Made by a program: the position numbers and the translations under genes
Shown: positions 8,985-18,191 of the stretch, in pieces
Layout: the number at the start of each line of letters is the position of its first letter
How positions within the stretch are numbered: the first letter of the stretch is position 1
Notes under the pieces: generated by a model
What the model was told of the DNA's origin: nothing
What the model saw: only the letters and a program-made list of their open reading frames with translations
Database searches by the model: none
DNA from: Comamonadaceae bacterium PBBC1
GTDB taxonomy: Bacteria; Pseudomonadota; Gammaproteobacteria; Burkholderiales; Burkholderiaceae_C
DNA: 64,000 nt
Reading direction: 5' to 3'
NCBI GenBank assembly: GCA_002256145.1
Contig: NKIP01000003.1
Span: 269,071-333,070 of the forward strand

Positions 8985-9017
8985 AAGGGCCTGACGGGAA
9001 TACCCCGTCAGGCCCTT
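8985..9017 (-). terminator. Intrinsic terminator of the yebC gene
   Basis: A perfect 14-bp stem (AAGGGCCTGACGGG and its complement) with a 5-base loop begins about 18 bp beyond the yebC stop codon. On the minus strand the stem is followed by a short T run. It also separates yebC from the divergent start of the GntR operon. Confidence 0.75.
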
Positions 9018-9035
9018 GTTTAAAGCTTTGAACTT

Positions 9036-9749
9036 TTAGCCTGCCAAACCCACAAACACGTTTTGCACGTCGTCGTTGTTGTCGATCGCGCCCAAAAAGG
9101 CCTCGACTTCTTCCAGTTGCTCGGCGCTCAAGTTGGCGGGGTCGACCGGGTTTTTGGGCTTGTAACCCAGCTTGGCCGACACCACGGTAAAGCCATGTTC
9201 GGGCAGGGCGCGGCTGACCAGGTCCAGGTCGGTGGCTTCGGTGATGAACACCGTCACGCCGTCTTCGTCGGCGGGTTCAAAGTCTTGTGCACCGGCCTCA
9301 ATGGCGGCCAGTTCAGCGTCGGCACCGGCTTGGGCAGGTTCGGCTTCGATGAACCCGACATGGTCAAAGTCCCACGAGACAGAACCCGAGGTGCCTTGCT
9401 GGCCCTTGCGGAACAGCACGCGCATTTCAGACGCGCTGCGGTTCACGTTGTCGGTCAGCACCTCGATCATCACGGGCACCTGGTGTGGGGCAAAACCTTC
9501 GTAAATCACGCGGTCAAAGCTCACGGCATCGCCCAAGAGGCCTGCGCCTTTTTTGATGGCACGTTCCAGCGTTTCCTTGGGCATGGAGACTTTGCGGGCC
9601 TGCTCCACCACCAGGCGCAGGCGCGAGTTGGCCGCCGGGTCGGCGCCGTTGCGGGCCGCAATCATGATGTCCTTGGCCAAACGGCCAAACAATTTGCCTC
9701 TGGCATCAGCTGCCTGTGCTTTGCCTTTTGCTTTCCACTGCGCGCCCAT
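9036..9749 (-). CDS. yebC: YebC/PmpR-family (TACO1-like) regulatory protein
   Basis: A 237-residue YebC-family protein. [19 protein letters not shown] is close to the usual MGAQWKHKGR start and fixes ATG 9749, although the frame stays open far upstream. Further conserved blocks are [48 protein letters not shown] and [11 protein letters not shown]. Members act as transcriptional regulators or as translation factors that relieve ribosome stalling at proline-rich motifs. It stands alone, divergent from the hydrolase gene, with its own terminator. Confidence 0.93.
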   Translation of the reverse strand: MGAQWKAKGKAQAADARGKLFGRLAKDIMIAARNGADPAANSRLRLVVEQARKVSMPKETLERAIKKGAGLLGDAVSFDRVIYEGFAPHQVPVMIEVLTDNVNRSASEMRVLFRKGQQGTSGSVSWDFDHVGFIEAEPAQAGADAELAAIEAGAQDFEPADEDGVTVFITEATDLDLVSRALPEHGFTVVSAKLGYKPKNPVDPANLSAEQLEEVEAFLGAIDNNDDVQNVFVGLAG

Positions 9750-9944
9750 GGGGTCTTCCTTGTCTTGGGATGAAAGCGGGGAGTTTAAGCGCTGGCTTGC
9801 CTGATTCACTGACCGGCGGCGGGTCTCGCAGGTCACAGGCACTGGCGCGCAGTGGCCCAATAATGGCCCTTCTGACATTCCGCTGGTCAAGCGCGCCATT
9901 CGGCAGGGCTTCAGCATGGCGGTGTCCGAAGCCCCGATTTGCCC

Positions 9945-10856
9945 ATGAACCACCCTGCCTTGCCTTTGTTTCCCGGTTTTGCCCACCACCTGCTGGAGGT
10001 CAGCCCTGGCATCTCCATTTCGGCCATGGTGGGCGGCCAGGGTCCCGGCTTGTTGCTGCTGCACGGCCATCCCCAAACCTTGGCCATCTGGCACAAAGTG
10101 GCCCCCACTCTGGCGCAGCATTTCACGGTGGTGGCGGCCGACTTGCGTGGCTATGGCGATTCGTCCAAGCCCCAAGGCGGGCCGGACCACGCGGCTTACG
10201 CCAAACGCAGCATGGCGCAAGACCAAGTGCGCTTGATGCAGCAGCTGGGTTTTGCGCGCTTTGTGGTGCTGGCGCACGACCGGGGGGCCCGCGTGGCGCA
10301 CCGCCTGGCCTTGGACCACCCGCAAGCGGTCAGCCGCATGGCCTTGCTCGACATCGCGCCCACCTTGGCCATGTACGCCCAGACCACCGAAGCCTTTGCC
10401 CGTGCCTATTGGCACTGGTTCTTTTTGATCCAGCCGCAACCCCTGCCTGAGCGCCTGATTCAAGCCGACCCGGCGGCCTATGTCACCGATGTCATGGGCA
10501 ACCGCAGCGCCGGCCTCGCCCCGTTCGACGCGCGGGCCCTCGTCGAATACCAGCGCTGCCTGGCCTTGCCGGGCGCAGCGCATGGCCTATGCGAAGACTA
10601 CCGGGCCTCGGCAGGCATTGACCTGGAGCACAACCGGGAGGACATCGCGCAAGGCCGTCGGCTGGAGATGCCGCTGCAGGTGCTGTGGGGAGCGCAAGGC
10701 GTGGTGCAGCGCTGTTTTGAGCCGCTCAAGGAATGGCAAAAAGTGGCCACCCAGGTCAGCGGCCAGGCGCTGCCCTGTGGCCACTACATCGCCGAAGAAG
10801 CGCCTGACGCTCTGCTGGTGCAGGCCCTGCCCTTTCTGCGAGGGTTGGCGGCATGA
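9945..10856 (+). CDS. Alpha/beta hydrolase, fluoroacetate (haloacetate) dehalogenase-like
   Basis: A 303-residue alpha/beta hydrolase very close in pattern to haloacetate dehalogenase H-1. The oxyanion HGHPQT segment, [15 protein letters not shown], nucleophile Asp112 in [14 protein letters not shown], and catalytic His280 in [11 protein letters not shown] are all present. The residues known to bind fluoride in the characterised enzyme from Rhodopseudomonas palustris (His, Trp and Tyr) have counterparts at His157, Trp158 (YWHWFF) and Tyr219. ATG 9945 is preferred to TTG 9939. The next gene, a DMT exporter, overlaps it by ATGA, so the two are co-translated. Chloride or fluoride release from haloacetates is the predicted reaction; another carboxylic ester or halide substrate is possible. 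Confidence 0.85.
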   Translation: MNHPALPLFPGFAHHLLEVSPGISISAMVGGQGPGLLLLHGHPQTLAIWHKVAPTLAQHFTVVAADLRGYGDSSKPQGGPDHAAYAKRSMAQDQVRLMQQLGFARFVVLAHDRGARVAHRLALDHPQAVSRMALLDIAPTLAMYAQTTEAFARAYWHWFFLIQPQPLPERLIQADPAAYVTDVMGNRSAGLAPFDARALVEYQRCLALPGAAHGLCEDYRASAGIDLEHNREDIAQGRRLEMPLQVLWGAQGVVQRCFEPLKEWQKVATQVSGQALPCGHYIAEEAPDALLVQALPFLRGLAA

Positions 10857-11731
10857 GCCAACACAACCGACGCGGCATCGTCACCATGACCGGGGCCATG
10901 GTGTTTTTTGTGGCCAACGATGCCTTGGTCAAATGGGTCAGCGCCGACTTGTCGACCCCACAACTCATTTTTGTACGCGGCGTGATGACCACGGCGCTTC
11001 TGTTGGCCCTGGCTGGGTGGATGGGTCAGCTGCGGCAGTGGCGCACAGTGCTCACGCGCTCAGTGCCTGCCCGCGCCGTGCTGGACAGCCTGGCGTCCTT
11101 CACTTACCTCACGGCGGTGTTTCACTTGCCGCTGGGCAACGCCACCGCGATCAACCTGGCCGGACCCTTGTTCTTAACCTTGATGGCTGTGTTCTTTCTG
11201 AAGGAGCGGGTCACCCCCGGCCGTTGGGCGCTGATCGTGCTGGGTTTTGCCGGTGTGTTATTGGTGGTGCAGCCACGCGTGGGCGACTTCAATGCCTATG
11301 CCTTGCTCTGCCTGTTTGCGGCACTGCTGCACGCGGGGCGAGATTTTTTGACCCGACTGGTGCCCGCGCAGGTGCCTTCACTTTTGATCACCTTGTCCAC
11401 CGCGCTCATGGTGACGCTGCTGGCGGGGGTGTGGAGCCTGTTTGAGCCCTGGAAACCCATGGGCACACAGCACCTGTGGCTGCTGTTCGGCGCGTCGCTG
11501 TGTCTGGCGGCGGGTTACCACCTGCTCACGCTCAGCATGCGGCTGGGTGACATGAGCGTGATCGGACCGTTCCGTTACAGCGGCTTGCTGATGGCCTTGG
11601 TGCTGGGGTATTGGATGTGGGGTGATGTGCCCAATGTGTTGGCCTGGTGCGGCATTGCGCTGGTGGTGGCCGCTGGCCTGGGGCTGCTGCAGGCGGAGCG
11701 CTGGCGCAAGCAGGCCTTGCTGGCGCGTTGA
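10853..11731 (+). CDS. DMT-superfamily (EamA) transporter
   Basis: A 292-residue protein with ten predicted membrane helices arranged as two EamA repeats (first repeat including GNATAINLAGPLFLTLMAVFFLKERV, in parts; second including GDMSVIGPFRYSGLLMALVLGYWMWGD, in parts). These carriers usually export metabolites or act as drug/metabolite exchangers in the inner membrane. The start codon overlaps the hydrolase stop, so transport of the dehalogenase substrate or product is one possible role (inference). Confidence 0.9.
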   Translation: MSQHNRRGIVTMTGAMVFFVANDALVKWVSADLSTPQLIFVRGVMTTALLLALAGWMGQLRQWRTVLTRSVPARAVLDSLASFTYLTAVFHLPLGNATAINLAGPLFLTLMAVFFLKERVTPGRWALIVLGFAGVLLVVQPRVGDFNAYALLCLFAALLHAGRDFLTRLVPAQVPSLLITLSTALMVTLLAGVWSLFEPWKPMGTQHLWLLFGASLCLAAGYHLLTLSMRLGDMSVIGPFRYSGLLMALVLGYWMWGDVPNVLAWCGIALVVAAGLGLLQAERWRKQALLAR

Positions 11732-12046
11732 TGACCGCCCCCATCAGGCCTTTGCTGGCCGATATCCCCGTAGGTCGGGCCTTTATGGTCCGACAGCTAT
11801 TTTTTCGCGAAGCGACATTGCAAACGGCAACGGTGCACCACGCGTCATGTCGGACCTGAAGGTGCCGACCTACAAGAGGCAACCTCTGCCGGTGGGTTGA
11901 TGACCGCCCCCATCAGGCCTTTGCTGGCCGATATCCCTGCAGGTCGGGCCTTTATGGTCCGACAGCTATTTTTTCGCGAAGCGACATTGCAAACGGCAAC
12001 GGTGCACCACGCGTCATGTCGGACCTGAAGGTGCCGACCTACAAGA
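11727..12046. repeat. 169-bp tandem duplication of a GTAGGTCGG-type palindromic repeat
   Basis: Two nearly identical units, 11727-11895 and 11896-12046, lie head to tail with a 169-bp period. The first unit begins inside the stop codon region of the DMT gene. Each unit holds a long imperfect hairpin opened by TAGGTCGGGCC...GGTCCGACA and closed by TGTCGGACC...GGTGCCGACCTAC. The only clear difference near the left arm is CCCCGTAGG versus CCCTGCAGG. The whole 329-bp gap between the DMT and metY genes is filled by this repeat. Confidence 0.9.
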
Positions 12047-12060
12047 AGACTCCTGTGTTT

Positions 12061-13344
12061 TCATCGCCTGGCCTTGTCCAGCGCCTGGTCGATATCCCAC
12101 AGGATGTCGTCCAAGTTCTCCAGGCCGACTGATATGCGCACCATGTCGGGCGGCACGCCTGCGGCCAGTTGCTGGGCGTCGTCGAGCTGGCGGTGTGTGG
12201 TGCTGGCCGGGTGGCTGATCAGGGTGCGGGTGTCGCCGATGTTGACCAGGTGGCTCATGAACTGGGCCGACTCGATGAACTTGACGCCCTGCGCCAGCCC
12301 GCCTTTGACGCCAAACGACAGCAGTCCTGAAGCGCCGCGCATCTGGCGCTGCATCAGGGCGTGTTGCGGGTGGTCGGGCAGGCCGGGGTAGTTGACCCAA
12401 GCCACACGCGGGTCGGCCTGCAAAAACTGGGCCACGCCCAAAGCGTTGTCGCAGTGCTTTTGCATGCGCAGCGGCAGGGTTTCGACGCCTTGCAGAATTT
12501 GCCAGGCGCTCATGGGGCTGAGCGATGCGCCAAACACGCGCAGGCTTTCCATGCGGCAGCGCATGGAAAAGCCAAAGTCGCCAAAGGTCTCGTAAAACTT
12601 CACGCCGTGGTAGCCCTGCGAGGGCTCGGTCATGCCCGGAAACTTGCCGTTGTCCCAAGGAAATTTGCCGCCCTCCACCACCACGCCACCCAAGGTGGTG
12701 CCGTGGCCTGCCAGGTATTTGGTGGCCGAATGCACCACGATGTCGGCCCCCAGCGCCAGCGGATTGCACAGCAGCGGGCTGGGCACGGTGTTGTCGATGA
12801 TGAGCGGCACGCCGTGCGCATGGGCCACCTCGGCCACGGCGGCGATGTCCAGCACCACCATGCTCGGGTTGCCCAAGCTTTCGGCATACACCGCCCGGGT
12901 GTTGGGGCGCATGGCGGCGGCGAAGGCTTCGGGTTTTGTGGCGTCCACAAAGGTGGTCTCGATGCCGAACTTGGCCAGGCTCACGGCCAGCAGCGTGACC
13001 GAGCCGCCGTACAAAGCCCCGGCCGCCACCACATGGTCGCCCGATTGCAAGATGGTCATCAGCGCCATGGTTTCGGCCGCCATGCCCGAGGCACTGGCCA
13101 CCGCAGCACGCCCGCCTTCGAGCGCGGCCACACGCTCTTCGAGCACCGCCACCGTGGGGTTGCTCAGGCGCGAATACACATTGCCAAAGGTCTGCAGGTT
13201 AAAGAGAGACGCCGCGTGCTCGGCGCTGTCAAACACAAAGCTGCTGGTCTGGTAAATGGGCAAGGCGCGTGCGCCGGTGGCTGCATCGGGGATTTGCCCG
13301 GCGTGGATGGCCAGGGTTTCGGGGTGAAATTGGCGGTCGGTCAT
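12061..13344 (-). CDS. metY: O-acetylhomoserine/O-succinylhomoserine sulfhydrylase (Cys/Met PLP enzyme)
   Basis: A 427-residue PLP-dependent enzyme of the Cys/Met metabolism family. [17 protein letters not shown] and [10 protein letters not shown] are typical of O-acetylhomoserine aminocarboxypropyltransferase. [11 protein letters not shown] binds PLP phosphate, and the PLP lysine lies in [17 protein letters not shown]-terminal block [10 protein letters not shown] and VRISVGLEN are conserved. It makes homocysteine from O-acetylhomoserine and sulfide. The closely related metZ (O-succinylhomoserine) cannot be excluded. No riboswitch was recognised upstream. Confidence 0.9.
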   Translation of the reverse strand: MTDRQFHPETLAIHAGQIPDAATGARALPIYQTSSFVFDSAEHAASLFNLQTFGNVYSRLSNPTVAVLEERVAALEGGRAAVASASGMAAETMALMTILQSGDHVVAAGALYGGSVTLLAVSLAKFGIETTFVDATKPEAFAAAMRPNTRAVYAESLGNPSMVVLDIAAVAEVAHAHGVPLIIDNTVPSPLLCNPLALGADIVVHSATKYLAGHGTTLGGVVVEGGKFPWDNGKFPGMTEPSQGYHGVKFYETFGDFGFSMRCRMESLRVFGASLSPMSAWQILQGVETLPLRMQKHCDNALGVAQFLQADPRVAWVNYPGLPDHPQHALMQRQMRGASGLLSFGVKGGLAQGVKFIESAQFMSHLVNIGDTRTLISHPASTTHRQLDDAQQLAAGVPPDMVRISVGLENLDDILWDIDQALDKARR

Positions 13345-13390
13345 GGTGTTCGGGTGAAAAGAGGGTTCAAAAATGGCAAGAGCAGAAATA

Positions 13391-13531
13391 TTGATCCGGC
13401 CCTGTCAAGAGTTCAATGGTCAATGATTTTGTAGGTCGGCGGCTTTAGCCCCGACAAGTGCCCGCGACCAACCAGGACTGTCGGAGCTAAAGCTACCGAC
13501 CTACGGGGTCGCGGTGAAAAAGATGCAAACA
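13391..13531. repeat. Palindromic repeat, long form (GTAGGTCGG family)
   Basis: The core hairpin has 26-bp arms at 13431-13456 and 13479-13504 (GTAGGTCGGCGGCTTTAGCC at the left end). Outside the hairpin, the flanks TTGATCCGGCCC...TTCAATGGTCAA and CTACGGGGT...CGGTG...AAAA are shared with the copy at 52668-52808, so the repeated unit is about 140 bp rather than only a hairpin. It sits between metY and the CoA-binding protein gene. Confidence 0.85.
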
Positions 13532-13555
13532 TCTGGCCTGATCAATGAGAAGCCC

Positions 13556-14023
13556 TCACACCAGCCGCCGCGCCGAAATGACGCCGGTGTTCACGCCCAC
13601 CCAGTTCAGGCCGCCAAACAGCCGGGCGTGTTCGATCTTCACGCAGCGATTGCTCACCGAGTCCAAACCCGCCTGCCGGGCCAGGGCGTCTGCCTCAGGG
13701 TTGGCCACGCCCAGTTGCTGCCAAAGGCACTTTGCGCCGATCTGCACCGCCTGCTCGGCAATCGGCAGGACGTCTTCGCTGCGGCGAAACACATCGACCA
13801 TGTCCACTTGAAAAGGGATGTCGTTCAGGCTGGCGTAACAGGTTTCACCGAGGATCTCGCCGCCCGCATAGCGCGGGTTGACCGGCACGATCTTGAAGCC
13901 GTGAGACTGCATGTACTTGGCCGCAAAGTAGCTGGGCCGGTGCCATTCAGCCGACAAGCCCACCACGGCGATGGTGGGATAACTTTTAAGGATGCGCCGC
14001 AGCGCGTGCAAATCGTTGTGCAT
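13556..14023 (-). CDS. CoA-binding domain protein (YccU-like)
   Basis: A 155-residue CoA-binding-fold protein: ILKSYPTIAVVGLSAEWHRPSYFAAKYMQSHGF (in parts) and VPVNPRYAGGEILGETCYASLNDIP form the Rossmann-like nucleotide pocket; DMVDVFRRSEDVLPIAEQA and WQQLGVANPEADALARQAGLD complete the family pattern, and CVKIEHARLFGG closes it. Its cellular role is not established. It is a single gene, minus strand. Confidence 0.9.
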   Translation of the reverse strand: MHNDLHALRRILKSYPTIAVVGLSAEWHRPSYFAAKYMQSHGFKIVPVNPRYAGGEILGETCYASLNDIPFQVDMVDVFRRSEDVLPIAEQAVQIGAKCLWQQLGVANPEADALARQAGLDSVSNRCVKIEHARLFGGLNWVGVNTGVISARRLV

Positions 14024-14167
14024 GGGGTCCTTGTTTTTCTTCAGCGTTTTTCTGTTGAAGCCTCAAGCTTAAGTGTTGCAGGGTGTTTTTTATGGATCAA
14101 ACCCTGTGAAGTTTGAAGTGAAGGATGATCTGCGAAGCTTTTCGCGATGGGGTGGTGTGCGAGGGTG

Positions 14168-14240
14168 ATCGCGACGGGGGCGTCGCTCCTACAAGGGGGA
14201 TGCACTGCATTTTGTGGGAGCCCCGCCCTCGGGGCGCATC
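14168..14240. repeat. Pair of inverted REP-like elements (TGTAGGAGC family)
   Basis: Two hairpin-forming units face outward: ATCGCGACGGGGGCGTCGCTCC(TACAA), given here in two parts as ATCGCGACGGGGGCG and TCGCTCCTACAA, and TGTGGGAGCCCCGCC plus CTCGGGGCGCA. Each has the (T)GTRGGAGC end and GC-rich palindromic stem of REP elements known in many Proteobacteria. They lie in the 239-bp gap between the CoA-binding gene and the MFS gene. Confidence 0.7.
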
Positions 14241-14262
14241 TGCTCCATAGGAGCTCATACCG

Positions 14263-15459
14263 TCAATACCGCGCCTGCCCGCTGAGCTTCATTTGCCGCG
14301 AGGCCCAAGTGGCGCTCAGAGACAGCCCGCCACACACCGCCATCACGCCCAGGTAATGCCCGCTGTGGTCAAACACCGCCCCGGCCAGCACCGGGCCCAG
14401 CAAGTTGCCCAAGGCCGCGCCGCTGTAGAGCGTGCCCACCACACTGGCCACCGACCGCCCCCCAAAATAATCCATGCAAATGGCGGGCAAGAGCGACACG
14501 ATGGAGCCATAACTCAGGCCGAACCACAGCGCAAACAGCACCAGCATGGCCTGCCCACCCGCCGCGCCCCACAGCACATACGACGCACCCATGGACAGTT
14601 GCATCAGCACCAGCGTCTGCGCCCGGCCCAGCCGGTCGGCCAGCAGGCCAATGGCAAAGCGCCCCACCAGACTGCCCACGCCAATCAGGCCCACCAGTCC
14701 CACGGCAAAAGCTTCGCCCAAACCCAAGTCGCGCGCCGAGGCCGACACATGGGCAAAGGGAATGAACATCACGGGCGAGGCCAGCACCGTGGCCAGGTAC
14801 AACCAGCGAAAAGTGGGGCTGCGCAAGGTCTCGCGCAAAGTCAGCCCGGAGGCCGAGCCCCCCGTACGGGACGCACCGGGGGCCGTCTGTGCGGCAGGGG
14901 CGCGGCGCAGCAGACCCGCCGCCAACAAGCCCAGAACCAACACCGCCAAGGCCAGCAGCTGCATGGCCTCGCGCCAGGGCATGGGGCCAATCGCCATGGC
15001 CACCAGCACCGGCACCAGTAAAGTGCCCGCGCCCACGCCCGAGCTGGCAATGCCCCCGGCCAAGCCGCGCCGTGTGGTGAACCAGGGCTGCACGCTGGCA
15101 ATGGACGGGGTGTAGACCAGCGCAATGCCCAGGCCCACCAGCAAGCCGTAGCTCACATACACCGCCAGCAAAGACGTGGCCCAGCTGGTGGCCAGCAGGC
15201 CCAGCGCAATGAGGGCCATGCCAACCGAGCACACAGTGCGCGGTCCAAAGCGGTCGGCCAGCATGCCGCCGCCCGCGCCCAGCACAAAGTAAACAAAGCC
15301 CGAGAGGCCAAAAATCCAGGACACATCGGCCCGCTGCGCCGAGAACTCGGCCGCAAACGACTCAAAAAACGCCGCAAACGAATACGACACCCCAAAGATC
15401 AGCGCCAGGCAAGCAAATGTGGCCCACACCACCACCCAGGCATAGGGGGTCTCTTTCAT
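14263..15459 (-). CDS. MFS transporter (oxalate/formate antiporter-like)
   Basis: A 398-residue carrier with 12 predicted membrane helices. The cytoplasmic loop after helix 2, GGMLADRFGPRTVCSVGM, is the MFS A-motif, and a second copy ADRLGRAQTLVLMQ follows helix 8. The VQPWFTTRRGLAGGIASSGVGAG segment (in parts) is characteristic of the oxalate/formate antiporter (OFA) and monocarboxylate-like MFS group. Probably imports or exchanges a small carboxylate; substrate unknown. No operon partner. Confidence 0.88.
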   Translation of the reverse strand: MKETPYAWVVVWATFACLALIFGVSYSFAAFFESFAAEFSAQRADVSWIFGLSGFVYFVLGAGGGMLADRFGPRTVCSVGMALIALGLLATSWATSLLAVYVSYGLLVGLGIALVYTPSIASVQPWFTTRRGLAGGIASSGVGAGTLLVPVLVAMAIGPMPWREAMQLLALAVLVLGLLAAGLLRRAPAAQTAPGASRTGGSASGLTLRETLRSPTFRWLYLATVLASPVMFIPFAHVSASARDLGLGEAFAVGLVGLIGVGSLVGRFAIGLLADRLGRAQTLVLMQLSMGASYVLWGAAGGQAMLVLFALWFGLSYGSIVSLLPAICMDYFGGRSVASVVGTLYSGAALGNLLGPVLAGAVFDHSGHYLGVMAVCGGLSLSATWASRQMKLSGQARY

Positions 15460-15716
15460 GCAGTCTCCGGTTCATTGTTTGAGGTGATGGTCATTGTGCC
15501 TTCGATGCTGTGTGATGGGATGGGTTTTGTGGCCTTGTCTTTTGGCACGCACCCTTGGGGGTGAAGGCCTGCGGTGAGGCCGCGCGTGCAATGGCCCACA
15601 GGGGCGGGCTCTTGCTGGGGCATGCCCTTGTGGGTTTTCGGTTTCAGCCCCAGCGGCCAAGGCACATGCGCTGCGCTTGCTCATAATGAACGCTTCATTG
15701 CCTGAAAGACGCCCCG

Positions 15717-16403
15717 ATGAACGCCACAGAACGTGACCAGTTGCAGCAATTTTTGAGCGCTTTGCGCCAGACCCGTGCCGACCCCAAAGACCCCACGGCC
15801 GATGGCCTGATTCGCGAAGCGGTCACTGCACAAGCCGACGCCCCTTATTTGCTGGTGCAACGGGCCATGGGTTTGGGCATGGCGCTGGACGCGGCCCAAA
15901 CCCGCATTGCGCAATTGGAAGCGCAATGCGCCCAACAGTTGGACGAGTTGACGCAACTGCAAAGAAACCAGGCGGCACCCGCCACTGCCAGCTCGAACGG
16001 GTCGTGGATGTCGGGTGCACAAGCTTGGGGCCGTGGGCCAGAAACACCGGTGCAGCCCATGCCCGCCGCTGCAGCCACGTCCCGTTTTGCCACCCACGCC
16101 TCCCCGCCGGCACGCCCAGCGGCCATGCCTGCCTCAGCCCCGGCTTCCACCAGCGCTTGGGGCGGCGGCATGATGGCCCAAGTGGCCACCACCGCAGCGG
16201 GCGTGGTGGCGGGTGGCTTGTTGTTTCAAGGGGTGCAAAGCCTCATGGGGCACCACAAGCCATCGACCGAATCCAACACCGCATCACCCTTGAGCGGCAC
16301 CCAAGAGGAAGCTTTGCCGGGTTTGGTGTCCCCACAGGCTTTGGCAGACGATGCCCCGGAAGCGGGTGATGCCTCTTGGGAAGCAGGCGAAGACTGGGCT
16401 TGA
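15717..16403 (+). CDS. DUF2076 domain protein
   Basis: A 228-residue protein matching DUF2076: N-terminal ATERDQLQQFLSALRQ and DADGLIREAV-like helix (here TADGLIREAVTAQADAPYLLVQRAM), coiled-coil-like segment AAQTRIAQLEAQCAQQLDELTQLQ (in parts), a low-complexity Ala/Pro/Ser middle and a Gly/Ala-rich hydrophobic stretch AGVVAGGLLFQGVQSLMG before an acidic tail. The family is described as periplasmic or envelope-associated but has no firm function. The start ATG has only a weak ribosome-binding site. Confidence 0.85.
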   Translation: MNATERDQLQQFLSALRQTRADPKDPTADGLIREAVTAQADAPYLLVQRAMGLGMALDAAQTRIAQLEAQCAQQLDELTQLQRNQAAPATASSNGSWMSGAQAWGRGPETPVQPMPAAAATSRFATHASPPARPAAMPASAPASTSAWGGGMMAQVATTAAGVVAGGLLFQGVQSLMGHHKPSTESNTASPLSGTQEEALPGLVSPQALADDAPEAGDASWEAGEDWA

Positions 16404-16433
16404 ATCCTACTGGGTCGCCCACTTCGCAAGCGC

Positions 16434-17687
16434 TCAGCGGCTGTACGCCAAGCCCAGCGCTACACCGCCAAACAAATCACCTTCGACCAGCGGCACGCCC
16501 GCAAATTCGTGCTGCAAGGCTTGTTGGAATGGACTCAGGGCCGACGAGCCGCCGGTCAGGTAAATCGCATCCAGTGAAGCATCCGTCAGGCCAGCACGCT
16601 GAACACACTCTCGGGCACATGCCACAGTGCGGGCCAGCAAGTCGTGCAAATGGTCTTGCATGTCCGCCACACCCAGGCGGGCATGCAAGTCGCGCTCCAT
16701 CACCGACAGGTCAATGTCTGTATCGGCCCGCTTGACCGAGCACCGGATCTTGCCCTGTTCGACCTCGTGCGCCATGAGGTGGCCATGGCGCTCGGTCAGC
16801 ACGCGCATCAGGCGCTCGTGCAGGCGCGGGTCACTGTAGTTGCTGCGCAATGTTTTGGCGTGTGCCATGGCCTTGGGCTGGTATTGCCAATGAATCAAGT
16901 GCCAAGTGGCCAGGTCAAAAAACACGCCGCTGGGCACCTCTCGGTGTTCCGGGCCCATGTGTTTGTAGCCCAACAGCGGCATGACCTGCGCCAAGTTGAG
17001 TTGCCGGTCGTAGTCGGTGCCACCAATGTGCACACCCGTGGTGGCCAAAATGTCGCTGCTTCGGTCGGTGCGTACCATGCGGTCTGGCCCCAAGCGCACC
17101 ACCGTAAAGTCAGAGGTGCCGCCCCCCAAGTCCACCACCAACACGGTGTTTTCCTGCGTCAGACGTTGTTCAAAGTCCAATGCTGCGGCGATCGGCTCCA
17201 ATTGAAATGAGACTTCGTCAAAGCCCAAGGCCTGCACAGCCTGGCGCAGCGAAGCTTCGGCTTGGGCATCGCGCATGGGGTCCTCATCGACAAAATGCAC
17301 CGGTCGCCCCATCACCACGCGGCGCGGGGCCATGCCCAGGCTTTGGCTGGCACGTTCGTGCAAGCAAGACAAAAAGGTCCCAATGATGTCCTGAAAGCTG
17401 ATTTGCTGATGCCCAATCTGCGTGGTCTCCAGCAGCAAGGGGCTGCCCAGCAGGCTTTTGAGTGAGCGCATCAAACGGCCTTCGGTGCCCTCCAGATAAT
17501 GCCGGATGGCGTCGCGCCCAAAATGGGTGCTTTGGTCTTCGGCGTTGTAGAACACTGCCGTGGGCATGGCCAGGGCCTCACCTTCCAGGCAAATCAAGTG
17601 AGCCGCACCTTGGGGACCACGCCAGGCCATGGCCGAGTTGGAGGTGCCGAAATCGATGCCCAGCGTACCGTCAGGAAAAAGTGTCAT
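16434..17687 (-). CDS. yegD: Hsp70-family protein, YegD-like
   Basis: A 417-residue actin/Hsp70 ATPase-domain protein. The phosphate-1 loop GIDFGTSNSAMAW, the phosphate-2 motif VLVVDLGGGTSDFTV and the adenosine motif IYLTGGSSALSPFQQAL are clear. It lacks the substrate-binding domain of DnaK, as expected for YegD. It is convergent with the DUF2076 gene (30-bp gap). Function as a chaperone is inferred from family only. Confidence 0.88.
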   Translation of the reverse strand: MTLFPDGTLGIDFGTSNSAMAWRGPQGAAHLICLEGEALAMPTAVFYNAEDQSTHFGRDAIRHYLEGTEGRLMRSLKSLLGSPLLLETTQIGHQQISFQDIIGTFLSCLHERASQSLGMAPRRVVMGRPVHFVDEDPMRDAQAEASLRQAVQALGFDEVSFQLEPIAAALDFEQRLTQENTVLVVDLGGGTSDFTVVRLGPDRMVRTDRSSDILATTGVHIGGTDYDRQLNLAQVMPLLGYKHMGPEHREVPSGVFFDLATWHLIHWQYQPKAMAHAKTLRSNYSDPRLHERLMRVLTERHGHLMAHEVEQGKIRCSVKRADTDIDLSVMERDLHARLGVADMQDHLHDLLARTVACARECVQRAGLTDASLDAIYLTGGSSALSPFQQALQHEFAGVPLVEGDLFGGVALGLAYSR

Positions 17688-17912
17688 GTGGAAAGTTGCC
17701 GAAATGCCATGGCGGCTCCAGCGCGTGAAAAAGACTGTGGGGAAAAGGGCAGCAGGCAGACGCAGGCCCGATCAATCGGGAGCAGGGCCTCAGGACAAGC
17801 ACTCAAGCCTGGCTTGGCCCCTGGTTGGCGCGACCGGGGATTCTGCCACCGACGGACCCCTCAAATCGTGGAGAATCGCCGCTGTTCCTTATTTTTTGCG
17901 CATACACCCTCC

Positions 17913-18182
17913 ATGACCGAAGCCCCAACCCCTGAGACATCTGCAGCCGAGCGCCCAGCACTGCCTGACCGCCTGTCGATTGACGCCCGCAGCCCGCACC
18001 ATGTCCGTGCCGTGTTTGACCACGACATCGGCATCCGTTTCAATGGCAAGGACCGCAACGATGTTGAGGAATACTGCATCAGTGAAGGATGGGTGCGTGT
18101 GCCCGCTGGCAAAACAGTAGACCGCAAAGGCCAGCCCTTGTTGATCAAGCTCAAAGGTCAAGTCGAAGCGTTTTACCGCTGA
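17913..18182 (+). CDS. DUF3297 small protein
   Basis: An 89-residue protein with the DUF3297 pattern: PALPDRLSIDARSPHH, a FDHDIGIRFNGKDRNDVEEYCISEGW block (in parts), and KTVDRKGQPLLIKLKG. ATG 17913 is used; the frame is open further upstream but family similarity begins here. Function unknown. It sits 9 bp before an MFS gene, likely the same transcript. Confidence 0.85.
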   Translation: MTEAPTPETSAAERPALPDRLSIDARSPHHVRAVFDHDIGIRFNGKDRNDVEEYCISEGWVRVPAGKTVDRKGQPLLIKLKGQVEAFYR

Positions 18183-18191
18183 ACGAACACC

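Noticed and set aside
9750..10583. The yebC frame stays open more than 800 bases upstream, suggesting a 515-residue protein
   Set aside because: The YebC family start MGAQWK fixes ATG 9749, and the extension overlaps the well-supported dehalogenase-like gene on the other strand.
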